From NCBI GenBank assembly GCA_002803225.1, contig NXFV01001802.1, forward strand, positions 1 through 64,000: a DNA stretch of 64,000 bases. Reading direction: 5' to 3'. The notes beneath the pieces are model-generated. The model had not been told where the DNA came from. It saw only the letters and a list, made by a program, of their open reading frames with translations, and did not search any database. Below, piece after piece: positions 47,370 to 59,127 of this stretch. The position numbers were made by a program, and so were the translations under genes. This stretch comes from Gamarada debralockiae (lineage: Eukaryota > Ascomycota > Leotiomycetes > Helotiales > Hyphodiscaceae). Numbering within the stretch: the first letter of the stretch is position 1; each line of letters starts with the position of its first letter.

Positions 47370-48450
47370 TGCAGCCGCAGCATTACAGTGATTTTCTCTT
47401 ACCCTCGATTTTTTAGAACCCAGAATTTACCTTATTATAACTCGGCCGTTATGCTTGCATTCATGTTTATATAAAGTAAAATTGATAATTATATATATAG
47501 TAGCTATTATACAAAAGGGATCTTAATACAAAGCAGTTTTGGAGAAGGTGGAATAGGGTGCCACAATCGTATTTTAATGTTCCTTGCGCGTGAGCCATAA
47601 CTTTAAGGCTAAAATAAATCAAAAGTCAGAGCATCAAAAACGCGATTCTAGGCACCCTTATATAGCTCCTTTAAAATAGGATTATATTAAGAATCATCAT
47701 ATTATATAAGAGAATTTATTATAAAGATTAATTAAGTAAAGTCTATGATTTTGAGGGTTCATAAATCGAGGGGCAAGGGAAAATTGCTGATTACACACTA
47801 GTTATGCAATTGGTTGTAACTAGCCTGCAATCGCGAAATCGCAACCACACAAAGCTCGCAAAATAATAAAATAAAATACCCACTTATAACACAATAACCA
47901 TACACACAGATATTAAACCCTTAGATGAAATTAACCTTGATGCATACATCTATAATTAGATAAAAGGAATTGTATTATAAAGTTGTTTTAGTCAAGGAGT
48001 GGGAAGGCTTCAAAATCGAGTTTCTAAGACTCTGGGCGATTGGGCGGTAGCCGAGGAGGTAATAGAGAGCAATTCTGGGGTTTTGCCCATTTGTAATAAA
48101 GGCTTTACTTGAGCGTTCCTTATACACATAGGTAAAGATGTGTATGATTTTTCATGCAATGTAAAGTAATGGAGAAGAATGGTGGTTGAGATGGAAAAGG
48201 GCAATTTTCGTATTTTTCGCAATTTTTGTGTAGTTGCAATACGAGGCTAGTCCTGTAGAAAAGATTCTGCAAGGCTGTAGTTTCTCGGATTTCAAATCGA
48301 ATCCTATAATTTGAGCTTCCATGTTTGCCACGAAAGAGACAGAGCATGCGCGAAGGAAAGTCTGAAGAAAGACAGCACTTTCGAGTGTTTTATCACACGT
48401 GAGAAATATGTTGCCTCTTGACTGACCCTGCTGCATGAACTGACAACCTG
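47370..48450. other. AT-rich island, probable decayed transposon
   Basis: From about 47,400 the sequence turns strongly AT-rich, with runs such as TTATTATAACTCGG and TATATATAGTAG, and no coding frame. GGTGCCACAATCG near 47,559 and GGCACCC near 47,652 suggest broken repeat ends but I could not pair them. The island sits upstream of the HET gene. Confidence 0.4.
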
Positions 48451-48780
48451 ACCATTGATACCAAGCGTCGACAATTTTACTATTTCGTGTTTGTTGGTGC
48501 TGTCATTGTCATCGTCAAAGGGCACATCAGCTGCGTCCCAGACAGATCTGTTCGTTCTAACAACGCTGAGCCCTCCACACAGTGCGGTGAAAGAAATAAG
48601 TTTCTTGCCGCCCATGCCTAGAACTGGAGCTCAGTTTTCTTTTCAACTCCACGTGGAAACTCTCAGGTATTGGAACCGCAGTCTGGACTTCGAAGAGAAG
48701 CTCGCGACCACCGGCACCATGTCTCGGGACTCTGGATTCATGTTGGGCTTCGATATACGGTGCTGACGCCTTTGTAGTCT

Positions 48781-49725
48781 TCAATCAATTACTCCGACCT
48801 CCCTCGCACCCTTTCCTCTCAAAACCTCCACAACCTCCCCATGCCCATTTTCCACCGCCATCCTCAACGCCGTCCACCCGGCCCTCCCAACCCCTGCCCC
48901 TTGTCCCGCCCTCTCATCAATCCTTGACCCTCCTTCCACCAGCACCCTCACAACCTCCAAATGCCCGTACTCAGCAGCAGCCATCAGCGCCGTCCTCCCA
49001 TGATACCCGCTTGGCTGCGCATTAACATCCGCTCCTCTCTCCAAAAGTAAGTTGACTGCTTCCAAATTTCCGTTGGTACAAGCAGCCTGAAGGGCTGTGA
49101 GGCCTTTGTAGCGGGCTGGAGGTGCATTCACGTTTGCTCCTGATTCTAGCAGTTTATGCATAATTGCAATGGAGCCCATTTCGGAAGCTGCTTGGAGGGG
49201 GGTACGACCGTGGTTAAACGCAATCCCCGCCTCCACCTCCGCTCCTTCCTTCAACAACATCTCTACAATCGCCAAATGCCCACCTTCAGCAGCAGCCTGC
49301 AGTGGCGTCCTCCCATTATATCTTACCGCCTCTGCGTTCACGTTGGCTCCCGCCTCCAACAAAACCTTTACAACCTCTTCATGCCCTTCTAAAGCAGCGA
49401 GAGCCAATGCGGTACGTCCCCCATTGTTGCCACCCGCAGCATTTACGTCTGCGTTGTGTGAAAGGAGGAGGCGGACGATGGAGAGGCGGCCGTGATGACA
49501 TGCTGCTTGGAGAGCGGTTTGGCCGTACCAAGCGATGGGAGGATCGTTGATGGCTGACTGGTCAGTGGATATGAGGGTGGTGACGAGGGGGAGGTTGCCG
49601 GATGCAGAGGCGAGTTGGAGGGGTGTGGGGCCAGGCTCCTGGTTGCCGTCATTGACATCTTCTTCCTCGTCTTCATCGAAATCAGTTCCTGGTCCTCCTA
49701 TCCAGGTATGATAGGAGTGGGACAT
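48781..49725 (-). CDS. Ankyrin-repeat protein
   Basis: An intronless frame of 314 residues. After an acidic N-terminus (DFDEDEEEDV) come about seven to eight ankyrin repeats with a regular 35-36-residue spacing: TPLQLASASGNLPLV, TALQAACHHGRLSIVRLLL, TALALAALEGHEEVVKVLL, TPLQAAAEGGHLAIVEMLL, TPLQAASEMGSIAIM, TALQAACTNGNLEAVNLLL, TALMAAAEYGHLEVVRVLV and TALRMAVENGHGEVVEVL. The repeats are highly alike at DNA level, so copy number may vary between strains. No N-terminal effector or NACHT domain is attached. Ankyrin arrays bind proteins; the partner is unknown. Confidence 0.92.
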   Translation of the reverse strand: MSHSYHTWIGGPGTDFDEDEEEDVNDGNQEPGPTPLQLASASGNLPLVTTLISTDQSAINDPPIAWYGQTALQAACHHGRLSIVRLLLSHNADVNAAGGNNGGRTALALAALEGHEEVVKVLLEAGANVNAEAVRYNGRTPLQAAAEGGHLAIVEMLLKEGAEVEAGIAFNHGRTPLQAASEMGSIAIMHKLLESGANVNAPPARYKGLTALQAACTNGNLEAVNLLLERGADVNAQPSGYHGRTALMAAAEYGHLEVVRVLVEGGSRIDERAGQGAGVGRAGWTALRMAVENGHGEVVEVLRGKGAREVGVID

Positions 49726-49998
49726 GTGAGTTGACTTGTTAGACGTTTAGGATGTCGACGTGATGGATGACGAATTAGGAAGGTCACTCGTAGGCCTTGT
49801 GACGAGTGTTTTGCGCCGCATGGGCTTCGCACGTGATGGAGGCAAGGGCATGGAGGTTCGGACTTCCGAATTGGGCCTTTGAAGTTGGCTTGACATGAAA
49901 CGATAGAGTTAGAAAGTTTGGAGAATCTCTCTTAAACAGACAACTGAGTCTGGAATATACAACATATAATACATTGACTTTCAGCTGAACCTCTCAAC

Positions 49999-51624
49999 CT
50001 ACTCATCCAGTAGACCAACAGTCCACTCCGTAATCTTTTCAACACCATGCCCATTAATAGCACTAATGGGAATAGCCTCGACCTTCTTTCTCCAGTATTC
50101 CTTCTGTCCAGAAGGATGTTCTACTCTTCCCTTTGACACGTCCTCCAAATAAACCTTCAAATTCTCAAAATTTTCCTTGGTACCAGGTAAATCCGCTTTC
50201 GTAGCAACTACGAACCAAGGTTTCCCCGCAATGCTCGGTACTTGGGGCGCCAGGGGCGTTTCGAAGTTTGGCCCAGAATTGACCACGATACTTTCCGAAC
50301 GGTTGGCTAAAGCGTCTTCGACGGATGTGAAGGGACTCCATTTCACGACCATCTCGGAATTATCTTTTTCTTCTTGGATCTTCATCGATTCGTAGAGTCC
50401 GACTTCTTTCCACAGACCCTTTAGAGCTTCGACTGCGTCGCCGGCTCCGAGATCAATGACGAAAGCAAGAACGCGTGCTCGTTCCACGTGTCTTAGAAAA
50501 CTGATACCCAAGCCCTTGTCTAGATGTGCATCTTGTATCAGGCCAGGAATATCCGCGATCGTGAAATTCGTTCTTGGCTCACCGGTCTCGTAGGAGGATT
50601 TGGCGAGAGGTCGACCTTTATGATCATCTAAGACCACTGTCCCGATATTTGGCTGTAGTGTCGTGAATGCCCAATCCCCAACTCGTGCTCGACTCCTGCT
50701 CATAGCTCGTAACAATGTGCTCTTCCCTGCATTCGGCAATCCAACGAGCCCAACATCCGCAAGAAGCTTCAATTCCAATTCCAGCGTAATCATCGTGCCC
50801 TGTTCCCCTTTCGTAGCAAATTTTGGCCTAGGGGCAGTCTTCGTAACAAAATGCGGATTCCCCAATCCCCCCACAGCACCAGCAGCAAGCAAAATAGGCC
50901 TCTTCATCGGCACCGATAAATCCAGCGAAATAGGAGCTTTAGCCTGCGCCATAGCCAAAGGCGATTTCCTCCCCTTAGGCAAAGAAGGGAATTCCGCAGT
51001 CGCAACATCCTCCCTTGTAATCGCCGGATACAGCAACCATTTCTCCCTATCCCATTTCCACGGTGTCGGTCCCCCTGCCTCCAACTTCCTCTTCTCCTCT
51101 TCCTCAGCAGCGTAGTCCGTTCTCTCAATCTCGCGGATGACTGTTCCGACAGGTACAGTGATGACTACATCTTCTCCCTTCTCTCCGCCTCGTGTTTTGC
51201 CTTGTCCGTTCTTCCCGCGTCCGGCTTTGATGTGGTTGCGTCGCGCGAGTTTGTGGAGGCTGGTTTCGCCCCGTACGGCTTGGATGTAGACGTTCCCTCC
51301 GCTGCCTCCGTCGCCGCCATTTGCTGGGCCGGCGGCGATGTATTTCTCGCGAAGGAAGGAGATGCAGCCATGTCCGCCTGAGCCAGCGTGGAGGGTTACG
51401 GTTGCCTTGTCGGAGAAGACTGTGCGGGAGTAATCGGTAGGAGGGGGATTGAGGTGAGAACCTTCTTCGTAGGTTTGGCGGGTTGGTTCAATGGAGGTGG
51501 TTTCATTGCGGCGTTGGAAGGCATTGACAAGGGATCGAGAAGTCCGTCCAGCTGTGGTGGGTATTAGGAAGGGATAGAGGAATGGGGTTAATGTGCCTTG
51601 TATCGTGGAACATCTTGGAGGCAT
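49999..51624 (-). CDS. MTG2: Mitochondrial Obg-family GTPase MTG2
   Basis: One exon, 541 residues from the ATG at 51624. The frame is open to an ATG at 51768, but this start places a basic, Ser/Thr-rich presequence first (MPPRCSTIQGTL, TSRSLVNAFQRR), as expected for mitochondrial import. The glycine-rich OBG fold follows (GSGGHGCISFLREKY, GGDGGSGGNVYI), about residues 70-280. Next is the GTPase domain with GLPNAGKST (G1, about 295), DIPGLI (G3), ATKAD (G4, in the NKxD place) and ISA (G5). Yeast Mtg2 works in assembly of the large mitochondrial ribosomal subunit. An insert of about 60 residues between OBG strands (EEEEKRKLEAGGPTPW) is typical of fungal members. Confidence 0.92.
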   Translation of the reverse strand: MPPRCSTIQGTLTPFLYPFLIPTTAGRTSRSLVNAFQRRNETTSIEPTRQTYEEGSHLNPPPTDYSRTVFSDKATVTLHAGSGGHGCISFLREKYIAAGPANGGDGGSGGNVYIQAVRGETSLHKLARRNHIKAGRGKNGQGKTRGGEKGEDVVITVPVGTVIREIERTDYAAEEEEKRKLEAGGPTPWKWDREKWLLYPAITREDVATAEFPSLPKGRKSPLAMAQAKAPISLDLSVPMKRPILLAAGAVGGLGNPHFVTKTAPRPKFATKGEQGTMITLELELKLLADVGLVGLPNAGKSTLLRAMSRSRARVGDWAFTTLQPNIGTVVLDDHKGRPLAKSSYETGEPRTNFTIADIPGLIQDAHLDKGLGISFLRHVERARVLAFVIDLGAGDAVEALKGLWKEVGLYESMKIQEEKDNSEMVVKWSPFTSVEDALANRSESIVVNSGPNFETPLAPQVPSIAGKPWFVVATKADLPGTKENFENLKVYLEDVSKGRVEHPSGQKEYWRKKVEAIPISAINGHGVEKITEWTVGLLDE

Positions 51625-52662
51625 TTTTTGGTGGCAGCCTCGAAGTTCGGTGAAGTTGTGGCTTCGGAATATTTTTGATATTGACAAGGGAAATTTGACT
51701 CTCGACCGCCGTATTGGCAGAGTTGGCGTTGCAGTCCACAGTAGTGATGTCTCAACGTCCCTAGACAAACATCATCTGTACAACCAGTCCCAAACCTATC
51801 ACCAGATTCATATCCATTTTGCCTTCAGATGGGATACATCTTGTCACCCGTCTCCAATGGTAATGACCAAATCCTCTTCGAATCCTAACCTCGGAATAAA
51901 TACTCCCCTACGCCTCCATGGCGGTGAACGGACAAACCATCTCCTCTGCCAAGCTAAATCTGCAACCGCAACCCATCAAGTCTCAAAAACCCGCTGGCCA
52001 CATATCTGCTATTGGACAATGATCACCAATAACTGCAGCAGCTAGTTCATACACAGTTGGAAGACCAACCAGATCTCATGATGTGCTGCACTGCATCTGA
52101 CACCCGCACGCATTCGAGCCACGACAACACACGCTTAGGATGTATTTTATTCGTAGAGGTTAGATCCACTCTAGCCTTTTTGTAAGTTGATTTCAACGAC
52201 ATGTCGGTGTTGGAAATTTGCAATCGGGGCGATTTGTTGCTTCATCCTTGTTTGTTGACCGTTTGCTCTCGAGGCTCAACAGTACTTTTCTTTATTCTTT
52301 CTTTTTTGTCTGGGCACTGTTTCAGTCACAGGTAAGGTGTGGGAGAAGGGAAGTCCATGTAGCGTGATCTGGGTCTGCAACATATATCCAGGTGGGTGAT
52401 CTATCTCTATCTCACACGACACTCCTCTCCCTCTGTCTCTGTACCTCTCATCAGCCTCAATCATGTGTCCCTTTCCTCCCCATCTCAATATAATGTACCA
52501 CTTCCTCAAAACTTCTCTTTCTTCCTCTTCTCCCGCCTTGATACCCCAACCTTATTGACGCCGCCTCACCCCGCCATCACCATCATTTCCAAGCAAACCC
52601 TTCCGTTCTTTCCAAAATCTCTCCTTCTTTATACCCCCAAAACATCAATCCCTGTCTTCAAG
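51625..52662. other. Divergent intergenic region
   Basis: Upstream region of MTG2 (minus) and of the unknown gene at 52663 (plus). The right 250 bases are C/T-rich leader-like. No gene seen. Confidence 0.4.
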
Positions 52663-53502
52663 ATGAGGAGAGTCCGAAGTTTCGAGCGGCGCTCCCCAAC
52701 TTACCTACGTCCCGAAATAACCCTAACAAGACACCGCCGCAGATCGAACAGACGACGCATAAGAATGGACCCCGACTGCGCGATATGCAGCCAGCCTGCA
52801 CTCGCGCGTTGCGAGTGTGAGTCTAAGGGTCTTGATACGGCTGTTAGGCAGGCGGAGCAGAGGATGATGGCTGGTGTTTTTACTGAGATACGGTTCGTTC
52901 TCCCTTATACCCTTCCCCATCTCCCCTTCTTCATGTTCTTGTTGATTTCTTGTGGGTGATGTTGGGGATGGGTTGGCTAATGATGGGTGAATAGGTCCTG
53001 GGTCCGCGGCCACGCCCAAGATTACATTCTCTCCTTCTTCTCCACCTTGACAACCCGGCGCAAAGAACTCCACGCCTCGCACATCCACCGCATAACCGAC
53101 CGCGCATACCACTATTACCACGCTCCTCCCCACCCATCCGAACTCTTAGCCGCAGACGCCGAACTAAAGCGCGGGATTGATGAAGATTGGCGGGCTTCAG
53201 TCCAACGATATCCGGAGGTCTTGGAATATTTTTATTCTTTGGTGGAATTAGCGTTGCCTGGGGAGGAAGAAAGTTGTGTGCGAGACCCACCGCTGAGCGC
53301 CTTAGGGGGCGGGAAGAGAGGCGTGAGACTGCGGGAGGGTGGTGGTGATAGGGATGGGAGAGAGAGGAGGAGGAGTAGGATTGGTGGGGGAGGCGGGAGG
53401 GAGAGGGAGAGGGATGAGAGGAGGGATAGGGATGGGAGGAGGCCTGGGGTGGCGTTCGCGCCGATGCCGGGGTATTCGTATGTCCAGCCTCCTGGTCTTT
53501 GA
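52663..53502 (+). CDS. Conserved ascomycete protein, function unknown
   Basis: Two exons (52663-52892, 52995-53502) give about 245 residues. The intron is 102 bp and the junction restores TEIRSWVRGHAQDYIL. An alternative start is the in-frame ATG that opens MDPDCAICSQP, 34 codons later; the N-terminal 34 residues are very Arg-rich. A small Cys cluster (CAICSQPALARCEC) may bind zinc. A helical core follows (DTAVRQAEQRMM, IHRITDRAYHYY, ELKRGIDEDWRASV, YPEVLEYFYSLVELAL). The C-terminal 80 residues are Arg/Gly/Asp-rich, RNA-binding in style (RERRRSRIGGGG). I recognise it as conserved but unnamed. Confidence 0.78.
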
Positions 53503-54000
53503 TTTTGCATGCTCGAACTGGGGGAAGGGGAAGGGAAGAGCGTCTATATAATGATTGCCATGAAATTGCTCTTGCATTTAGCGCGGGTGTTATGTTATAC
53601 CTACCTTTCTCCCATTCTAGCTCATATTTAGGATATAAGTTTCGAGATTTGTGTTTGAATTTGCGATTTTGGGGAGATGGATGGTTTAAATGTGCTTTAT
53701 TCACGAACTATGCCCCCTATGCATTGTCCAATATCCATTCTTCGCTCATTCTTCGCGCCTAGGCATGGAAGAGAAGGAGGAGCTTCTTAAAATACAGGCA
53801 AGAAGATGCAGTGATGCGGCAGCGCTGGAACGGAAAAGCTGCCCTGATGACCTGATAATGCTAGAAAGAGAAACTTTTTAAGTGAAAGAAATCCCCTTTG
53901 TCCCATCACCCCCATTCATATCCACACCCATAAACATGCGAGTCATTCCTGAACGGGTGAGGGCATACGAGGATGTGAGAACAAGGCTGGCGAGTGTGAT
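53503..54000. other. Convergent intergenic region
   Basis: About 500 bp between the 3' ends of the unknown gene (plus) and BFR1 (minus). Nothing recognised. Confidence 0.35.
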
Positions 54001-55649
54001 TTATGCTTTGTCCTCAATAGAAGCGTCCTTGAGGTCCTTGGCGAGATCTTCGTCTGCTTCCCTGCTTATCTCGATTTCATTCTTGACGGATCCACCTTCG
54101 CCGACGGATGCTGTGGCTTTACCGTCGCCGTTGGCGTGGACGGGGGTAGCGGGTGTGGCAGGTGTAGAGGATTCCTCAGCTTCAAGACGCTCGACTTCCT
54201 TCTTGGCCTTTTCGATGTTCTATTGCCTAGTTAGCACTCATCTAGTTTGAACATGTGAAGTGTATGACTTACCCTTGCAGTCTGAGCATCTTGATCAGCC
54301 TTCCAGTGATCCAACTTCGCCTTGACCTTCTCTCGGACACCAGGGATATCGGCAGCAGACATAGGCGGGTCAATCTTCATGAACTCGCAGTCTTCGATGA
54401 CGGATGGAGGACAGCTGTACTTAGCGGTAGAAGCGGCAGGCGACTCCGTAGCGGCAGCATTCTTGCGTCCCTTCTTTCCCTTCTTGCCTCCAGTTCCTGC
54501 AAAGTAGTCTTCCTCTTCCTTTCGGACCACCTTCATACCCTTGATACCGGAGTCGTCAACTGTACGTTGAGCTGTGGCTTGGAATTGAGATGGGGCTTGG
54601 AGGGGTGCCTTCTCGGCTGAGTAGGATGGGTCCAGGTATCGCAACAAACTTTCAGCACGTCTAATCTCGTCCAAGTAAGCCTTGTCGCTAGCCTCTGCAA
54701 GCATCTTCTGAGCACGCTCTTTTCGCTTCTCCTTCTCGAAGTTCTCACGCTCAACTTGACGACGTTCACGGGCCTTCTTACGAGCTTGATACTCATACTC
54801 CTGAATAGCACGGTTTGCTTGGTAATAATCATCCTTAATCTTTCGGATCGCTGCGAACTTCTCCTTCTGCTCATCGTTCAACTTGGTGCGTTCATCTCGA
54901 AGGGCGTTAATGTTCTTGTATGCATCATCCTGCTCAGCCTTGATAGTGTCCAACTCAGCCTGGATCTTGTTGTACTTGTCAGAGAGCGCCTTAGATTCAG
55001 GGTCGTCGAGAGTATCCCGCAGAGACTTCAGCTTAGCCTTTGACTCATCAATCTTCTTCTGCTGATCCTCAAAGCCGGCGAAACCCTTGCGCTGCTTTCG
55101 CAGGCTAGAAATGTCCGCAAGAGCCTTCTTCTCGTCAACCAGCTTCATCATGCCTCCATTGACCTGCTTCTCCAAACGCTCAATCTCGCGGTCAATCTCA
55201 TCGACGTTCTTGAATGAGACACGGCTGCGTGCTGCCTTCTGCTCGGCAATAAGAGCCTTGAGCTTCTCATCTTCCTTCTTGATCTGCTCAAAGGTCTGGT
55301 TGCGTCCAGCTTTTCCACCTGCTTGTTGCTCGCGGATTTCTTTCAATTGGCCCAGGAGTTCAGTACGACGCTTTGCGGATGGGGAGTCTTTGGACTTAGG
55401 CTGGGCCATGTCCAATTTTGCCTTGTTTGCATTCTATAGAGGAGAAATAGTCAGTAAGAGTCAATGCAGTCTGCCGATGACAATGCAATCTTGCATCTCT
55501 AGATGTAGGGATTCACATACGAATTTGGCCATGGAGTCAGCATGTTCTTTTTCAGCCTTCTTGAGACTGGCCTTGTAGGCCTCCTCGTCTGGCTTCTCAG
55601 GCTTGACATTTTCCTTCTTTGCGTCAATTGGCGCAGCGGGGGTTGCCAT
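54001..55649 (-). CDS. BFR1: BFR1-like nuclear segregation / mRNP protein
   Basis: Exons in transcript order are 55649-55521, 55433-54273 and 54219-54001, about 502 residues, near the yeast Bfr1 length. Introns of 87 and 53 bp are in phase. Almost the whole protein is charged coiled coil: KRRTELLGQLKEIREQQ, then SFKNVDEIDREIERLEKQV, LRDERTKLNDEQKEKF and EYEYQARKKARERRQVERE. These include the VSFKNVDEID..I..LE signature of the family. A Lys/Gly patch (GKKGKKGRKN) and an acidic tail follow. Yeast Bfr1 associates with polysomes and mRNP complexes at the ER and affects ploidy and secretion. It shares a 382-bp divergent promoter with RPB5. Confidence 0.9.
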
Positions 55650-56031
55650 GTTTGTCGAAGATGGTCAATGTCAGGAGGAAGAATAGGAATGATTGTGTAA
55701 GGAGATGGCGGATGAGGGGGTTAGATGTCCATTCCAACGGGACGTTTTGTATTGCAAATTGACGTCTGGAGTGGAGTGGATATTCTCGTGTGCGAAATAA
55801 ATCAACTGGAAACGGATTGACTTCGGCGCTAATAATTTTTGATACGGCGGAGTGAATACCTCCTCCGCGCAAGTCCCTTGCAACCGAACTTTTTTGTTTG
55901 CGCCTCAAGAACCCTTTGAACCTCTCAACTCTAGTTCTGGTCTCCACAAGAACAACGTCAACTTGTTCCCTAGAGTTGACTGATCTGCGAAGCTTACTAC
56001 ACCTTCACGAATTCTCGACAATACTACCGAG
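55650..56031. promoter_or_regulatory. BFR1-RPB5 divergent promoter
   Basis: 382 bp separate the two start codons. The region must carry both promoters. No TATA box is evident near either start, as is common for housekeeping genes. Confidence 0.5.
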
Positions 56032-56802
56032 ATGTCGAACGATGAGGATCGCCAAATGAAGCAGCGAGAGGCTGGTGAGAGAGAGGCAGCAAGACTTTGG
56101 CGCGCATGGAGAACTGTCCACGAGATGGTTCAAGACAGGGGATATGAATTATCTGATGAGGAAGTGAAGATCACTCTTGATGAGTTCAAGAGCAAGTTTG
56201 GAGGCGCCGATGGCAGTGTTGAGTATGCGCCAACAAGCAACATCTCAAGTCTCTCCTATTGACAACTTCTCAGGCGTTCGCACATGAAGTTCTCAGCACG
56301 ACCCAGCGACGCGATGTTAAAGCGATATGCAAACCCCCCTACTGCAGCCAAACCAGAAGGTGCCCCTCCTGACATCGGTACCATCTGGGTCGAGTTCCTG
56401 CCCGATTCCAACGTCGGTATCAAGCAGATGCGCAATTTTGCCCAATATCTCTCCCAGAACATGTTCCACACCGGCATCCTCATCACAAACGTCAACATTA
56501 CTCCTGCTGCCCTCAAGATTATCCCCGCTGTGGCCTCTGAGACGAAAATCGAGTGCTTCCTTGAGCAAGATCTCCTAGTCAACATCACACACCACGAACT
56601 GGTTCCCAAGCACGTGCTGTTAAGCAAGGAGGAGCGTGCAAAGCTGTTGGAAAGATACCGCCTGAAAGATACGCAGTTGCCGCGAATCCAGCTGAGTGAT
56701 CCGATCGCGAGATACTTGGGCTTGCGAAGAGGTCAGGTGGTCAAGATCATTCGGAAATCTGAGACAGCTGGTCGGTACGCCAGTTATAGACTGTGTGTTT
56801 GA
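56032..56802 (+). CDS. RPB5: RNA polymerase subunit RPB5 (ABC27)
   Basis: Two exons (56032-56222, 56274-56802) give 239 residues, against 215 in yeast. The N-terminal jaw domain holds [27 protein letters not shown] and, after the intron, [17 protein letters not shown]. The C-terminal assembly domain shows [54 protein letters not shown] and YRLCV, which is almost invariant across eukaryotes and archaeal subunit H. It is shared by RNA polymerases I, II and III. An insert of about 16 residues rich in Pro/Ala/Lys after YANPP is the main difference from yeast. Confidence 0.96.
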
Positions 56803-57322
56803 TTTGGGGACTTGGTTGGTCATGGATATGAGACATGGAGTTGGTCAGGAGTTTATTTGAGAACAAAAGCATTGAAGGCGTAACGGGGCAGCTGAGATAG
56901 CTCTCGAATTCGCGAATACCAAGGCCGATTTACCAACACCCCCCGTCCATCTTTGAGGTCTTGGACTGGTGATGTCTTTTTGACTCAGACATACATGCAG
57001 ATGCAAGGTACAGACGTACAGACAGATACGAGTTCCTGCAGCTCTGAGGGAGGGACCTTCCAAGGGGAAGCAAAAGTTCACGGGCACGTGATCGATCTCC
57101 TCGGCTCACTTTCCGCTTCACTAATTTCCCCCGCATCTCAACACCTTGAATCGCATCTTTTGACAGATTGGGGCAAACTGCAACCGCAGATCGGGCACAA
57201 GTAAGTTATATCCGGTAGGTGCTTGTCTTTCTTTCATTTTCTTTGCTTCGTCCTGTTCTTCCTTCCCATCAATCCAATTCTTTCTTTCCATTTTGTAAGT
57301 CTTCAAGCTCCGATCACTCAAA
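56803..57322. other. Intergenic
   Basis: 3' region of RPB5 and promoter of the CoA ligase. Nothing else recognised. Confidence 0.35.
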
Positions 57323-59127
57323 ATGCCGTTTAAAAGTAGACAGCCAGATATCGACCGTAAGCAATCCCCAATCGGCGCCGGGTCCACAAACTCGGGAATT
57401 CTCTTCTAACCTCTTCAAATTGCAGTCCCTCGAAACATAACAACCTGGCAATGGCTTTTCGAATCCCCCGCGTCTCCTCTCCGCACAAACCCCTCCACCC
57501 TTGCCGGCTTCACAAACGCGCAAACCAAAGAGCGCATCTCCTGGGCCGACATGAAGGCACACACTACGCACCTCTCCACCGCACTAGTCAAGAATTACGG
57601 TCTCCAACCAGGCGAAACAGTCGCCTTGTTCTCACCCAACACTATTTGGTACCCAGTTGCTATGCATTCTGTGTGTCGCGTCGCAGGCATCATATCCGGT
57701 GCTAGTCCTGCGTATAATGTGGAGGAGATGACATATGCGCTTAAGATCGGGAGAGCGAAGTTCTTGATGACCGTCCCTGGGAGTATAGAGGTTGCGATTG
57801 CGGCTGCCAAGGCGGCAGGGTTGCAGAAGGATCATGTGTTCCTGTTGGAGGGGAAGTTAGATGGGTATAGGAGTGTAGGAGATCTGATTGAGATGGGGAA
57901 GGGGTGTGGAGAAAGTGGGCAGGTACCCCCGTATCAGCTACCAAAGGGCAAAACAAACGGAGACCTTTGTGGATTCTTGAGTTTCAGCAGTGGGACTACA
58001 GGACTTCCAAAAGCGGTATGTTGTCCAACCTTGGTTACTGATAGAGGGAACGAACGCTGATGAAACAGGTCATGATATCCCACCAAAACGTAATAGCCCA
58101 ATGTCTCCAAATCAGCCAAATAACACCCAGTACGCACAAAAAAGTCCTCGCAGTCCTCCCTTCCTTCCACATAACCGGGCTAGTCCACGCCCTCCACCTG
58201 CCTCTCCTCCTCAACGCAGAAGTCTACATGCTGCCCGCATTCACCATGAAAGCCATGCTAGACACCGTCACCGAATACCAGATCGGAGAACTACTTCTCG
58301 TGCCCCCTATTCTCATCCGTATGGTTCGCGATCCGATTGTCGATGAATATGATTTGAGCTGCATCACGCGGTTTTCAAGTGGGGCGGCGCCGTTGAGTGA
58401 GGAGATTATACAGCAGCTTAAAGCTAAGTTCCCCAACACGGGCTTTAAACAGGGATATGGCATGACGGAATCTTGCTCATGCATCACCGCTCACCCACCC
58501 GAAAAATACGACTATGAACACGCCCACAAAGTCGGCACAATCTGCGCCAGCACAGAAGTCAAGATTGTGGATGAAGACGGCAAGGAACTCGGTATTGGGC
58601 AACCAGGCGAGTTGCTTGCGCGAGGTCCGCAGATTACAATGGGATATCTAAACAATGAGACTGCAACAAAAAGCACTTATGATGAGGATGGCTTCCTGCA
58701 TACCGGTGATCAGGCGGTTATTGATGAGGAGGGCATGGTTACAATTACGGATCGCATTAAGGAGATGGTTAAGGTTAAGGGCATCGGAGTTGCGCCTGCT
58801 GAACTCGAGGATTTACTTTTGGGACACCCGCATGTTGAGGATTGTGCTGTGCTGGGGATTAAAGATGATTATAGTGGGGAGAAACCGAAGGCGTATATTG
58901 TGCGGAAGAATGGAGCGCCGGAAGAGAGAGAGCTGGGGGAGGCGCTGTTGATGTATGTTAAGGAGAGGAAAGTTAGGCATAAGTGGTTGAAAGAGATCGA
59001 GTTTATTGGGGAGATTCCCAAGAGTGCTAGTGGGAAGATTTTGAGGCGCATTTTGAGGGATTTGGCGAAGGGGAATAGGAGGGGGACGGTAGTTGTTGAT
59101 CAGGGAACTGCGAGGGCCAAGTTGTAG
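57323..59127 (+). CDS. Peroxisomal 4-coumarate-CoA ligase-like AMP-forming enzyme
   Basis: Three exons (57323-57356, 57426-58015, 58069-59127) give about 560 residues, the usual length. This is an ANL-family acyl/aryl-CoA synthetase: acid + ATP gives acyl-AMP, then acyl-CoA. Motifs in order are SFSSGTTGLPKAV (P-loop-like A3, running across intron 2 into MISHQN), FSSGAAPLSEE, GYGMTES (A5), DGFLHTGDQ (A7), IKEMVKVKGIGVAPAELE (A8, hinge) and IPKSASGKILRR with the catalytic Lys (A10). The last three residues are AKL, a peroxisomal PTS1 signal. A role in activating fatty or aromatic acids for peroxisomal breakdown or secondary metabolism is inferred. No partner genes lie beside it. Confidence 0.92.

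Noticed and set aside
51625..51768. Earlier ATG for MTG2
   Set aside because: Starting at 51768 would put the mitochondrial presequence inside the protein; 51624 gives it at the N-terminus.
55087..55578. 163-codon plus-strand frame
   Set aside because: Antisense shadow of BFR1; repetitive Glu/Lys codons leave the opposite strand open.
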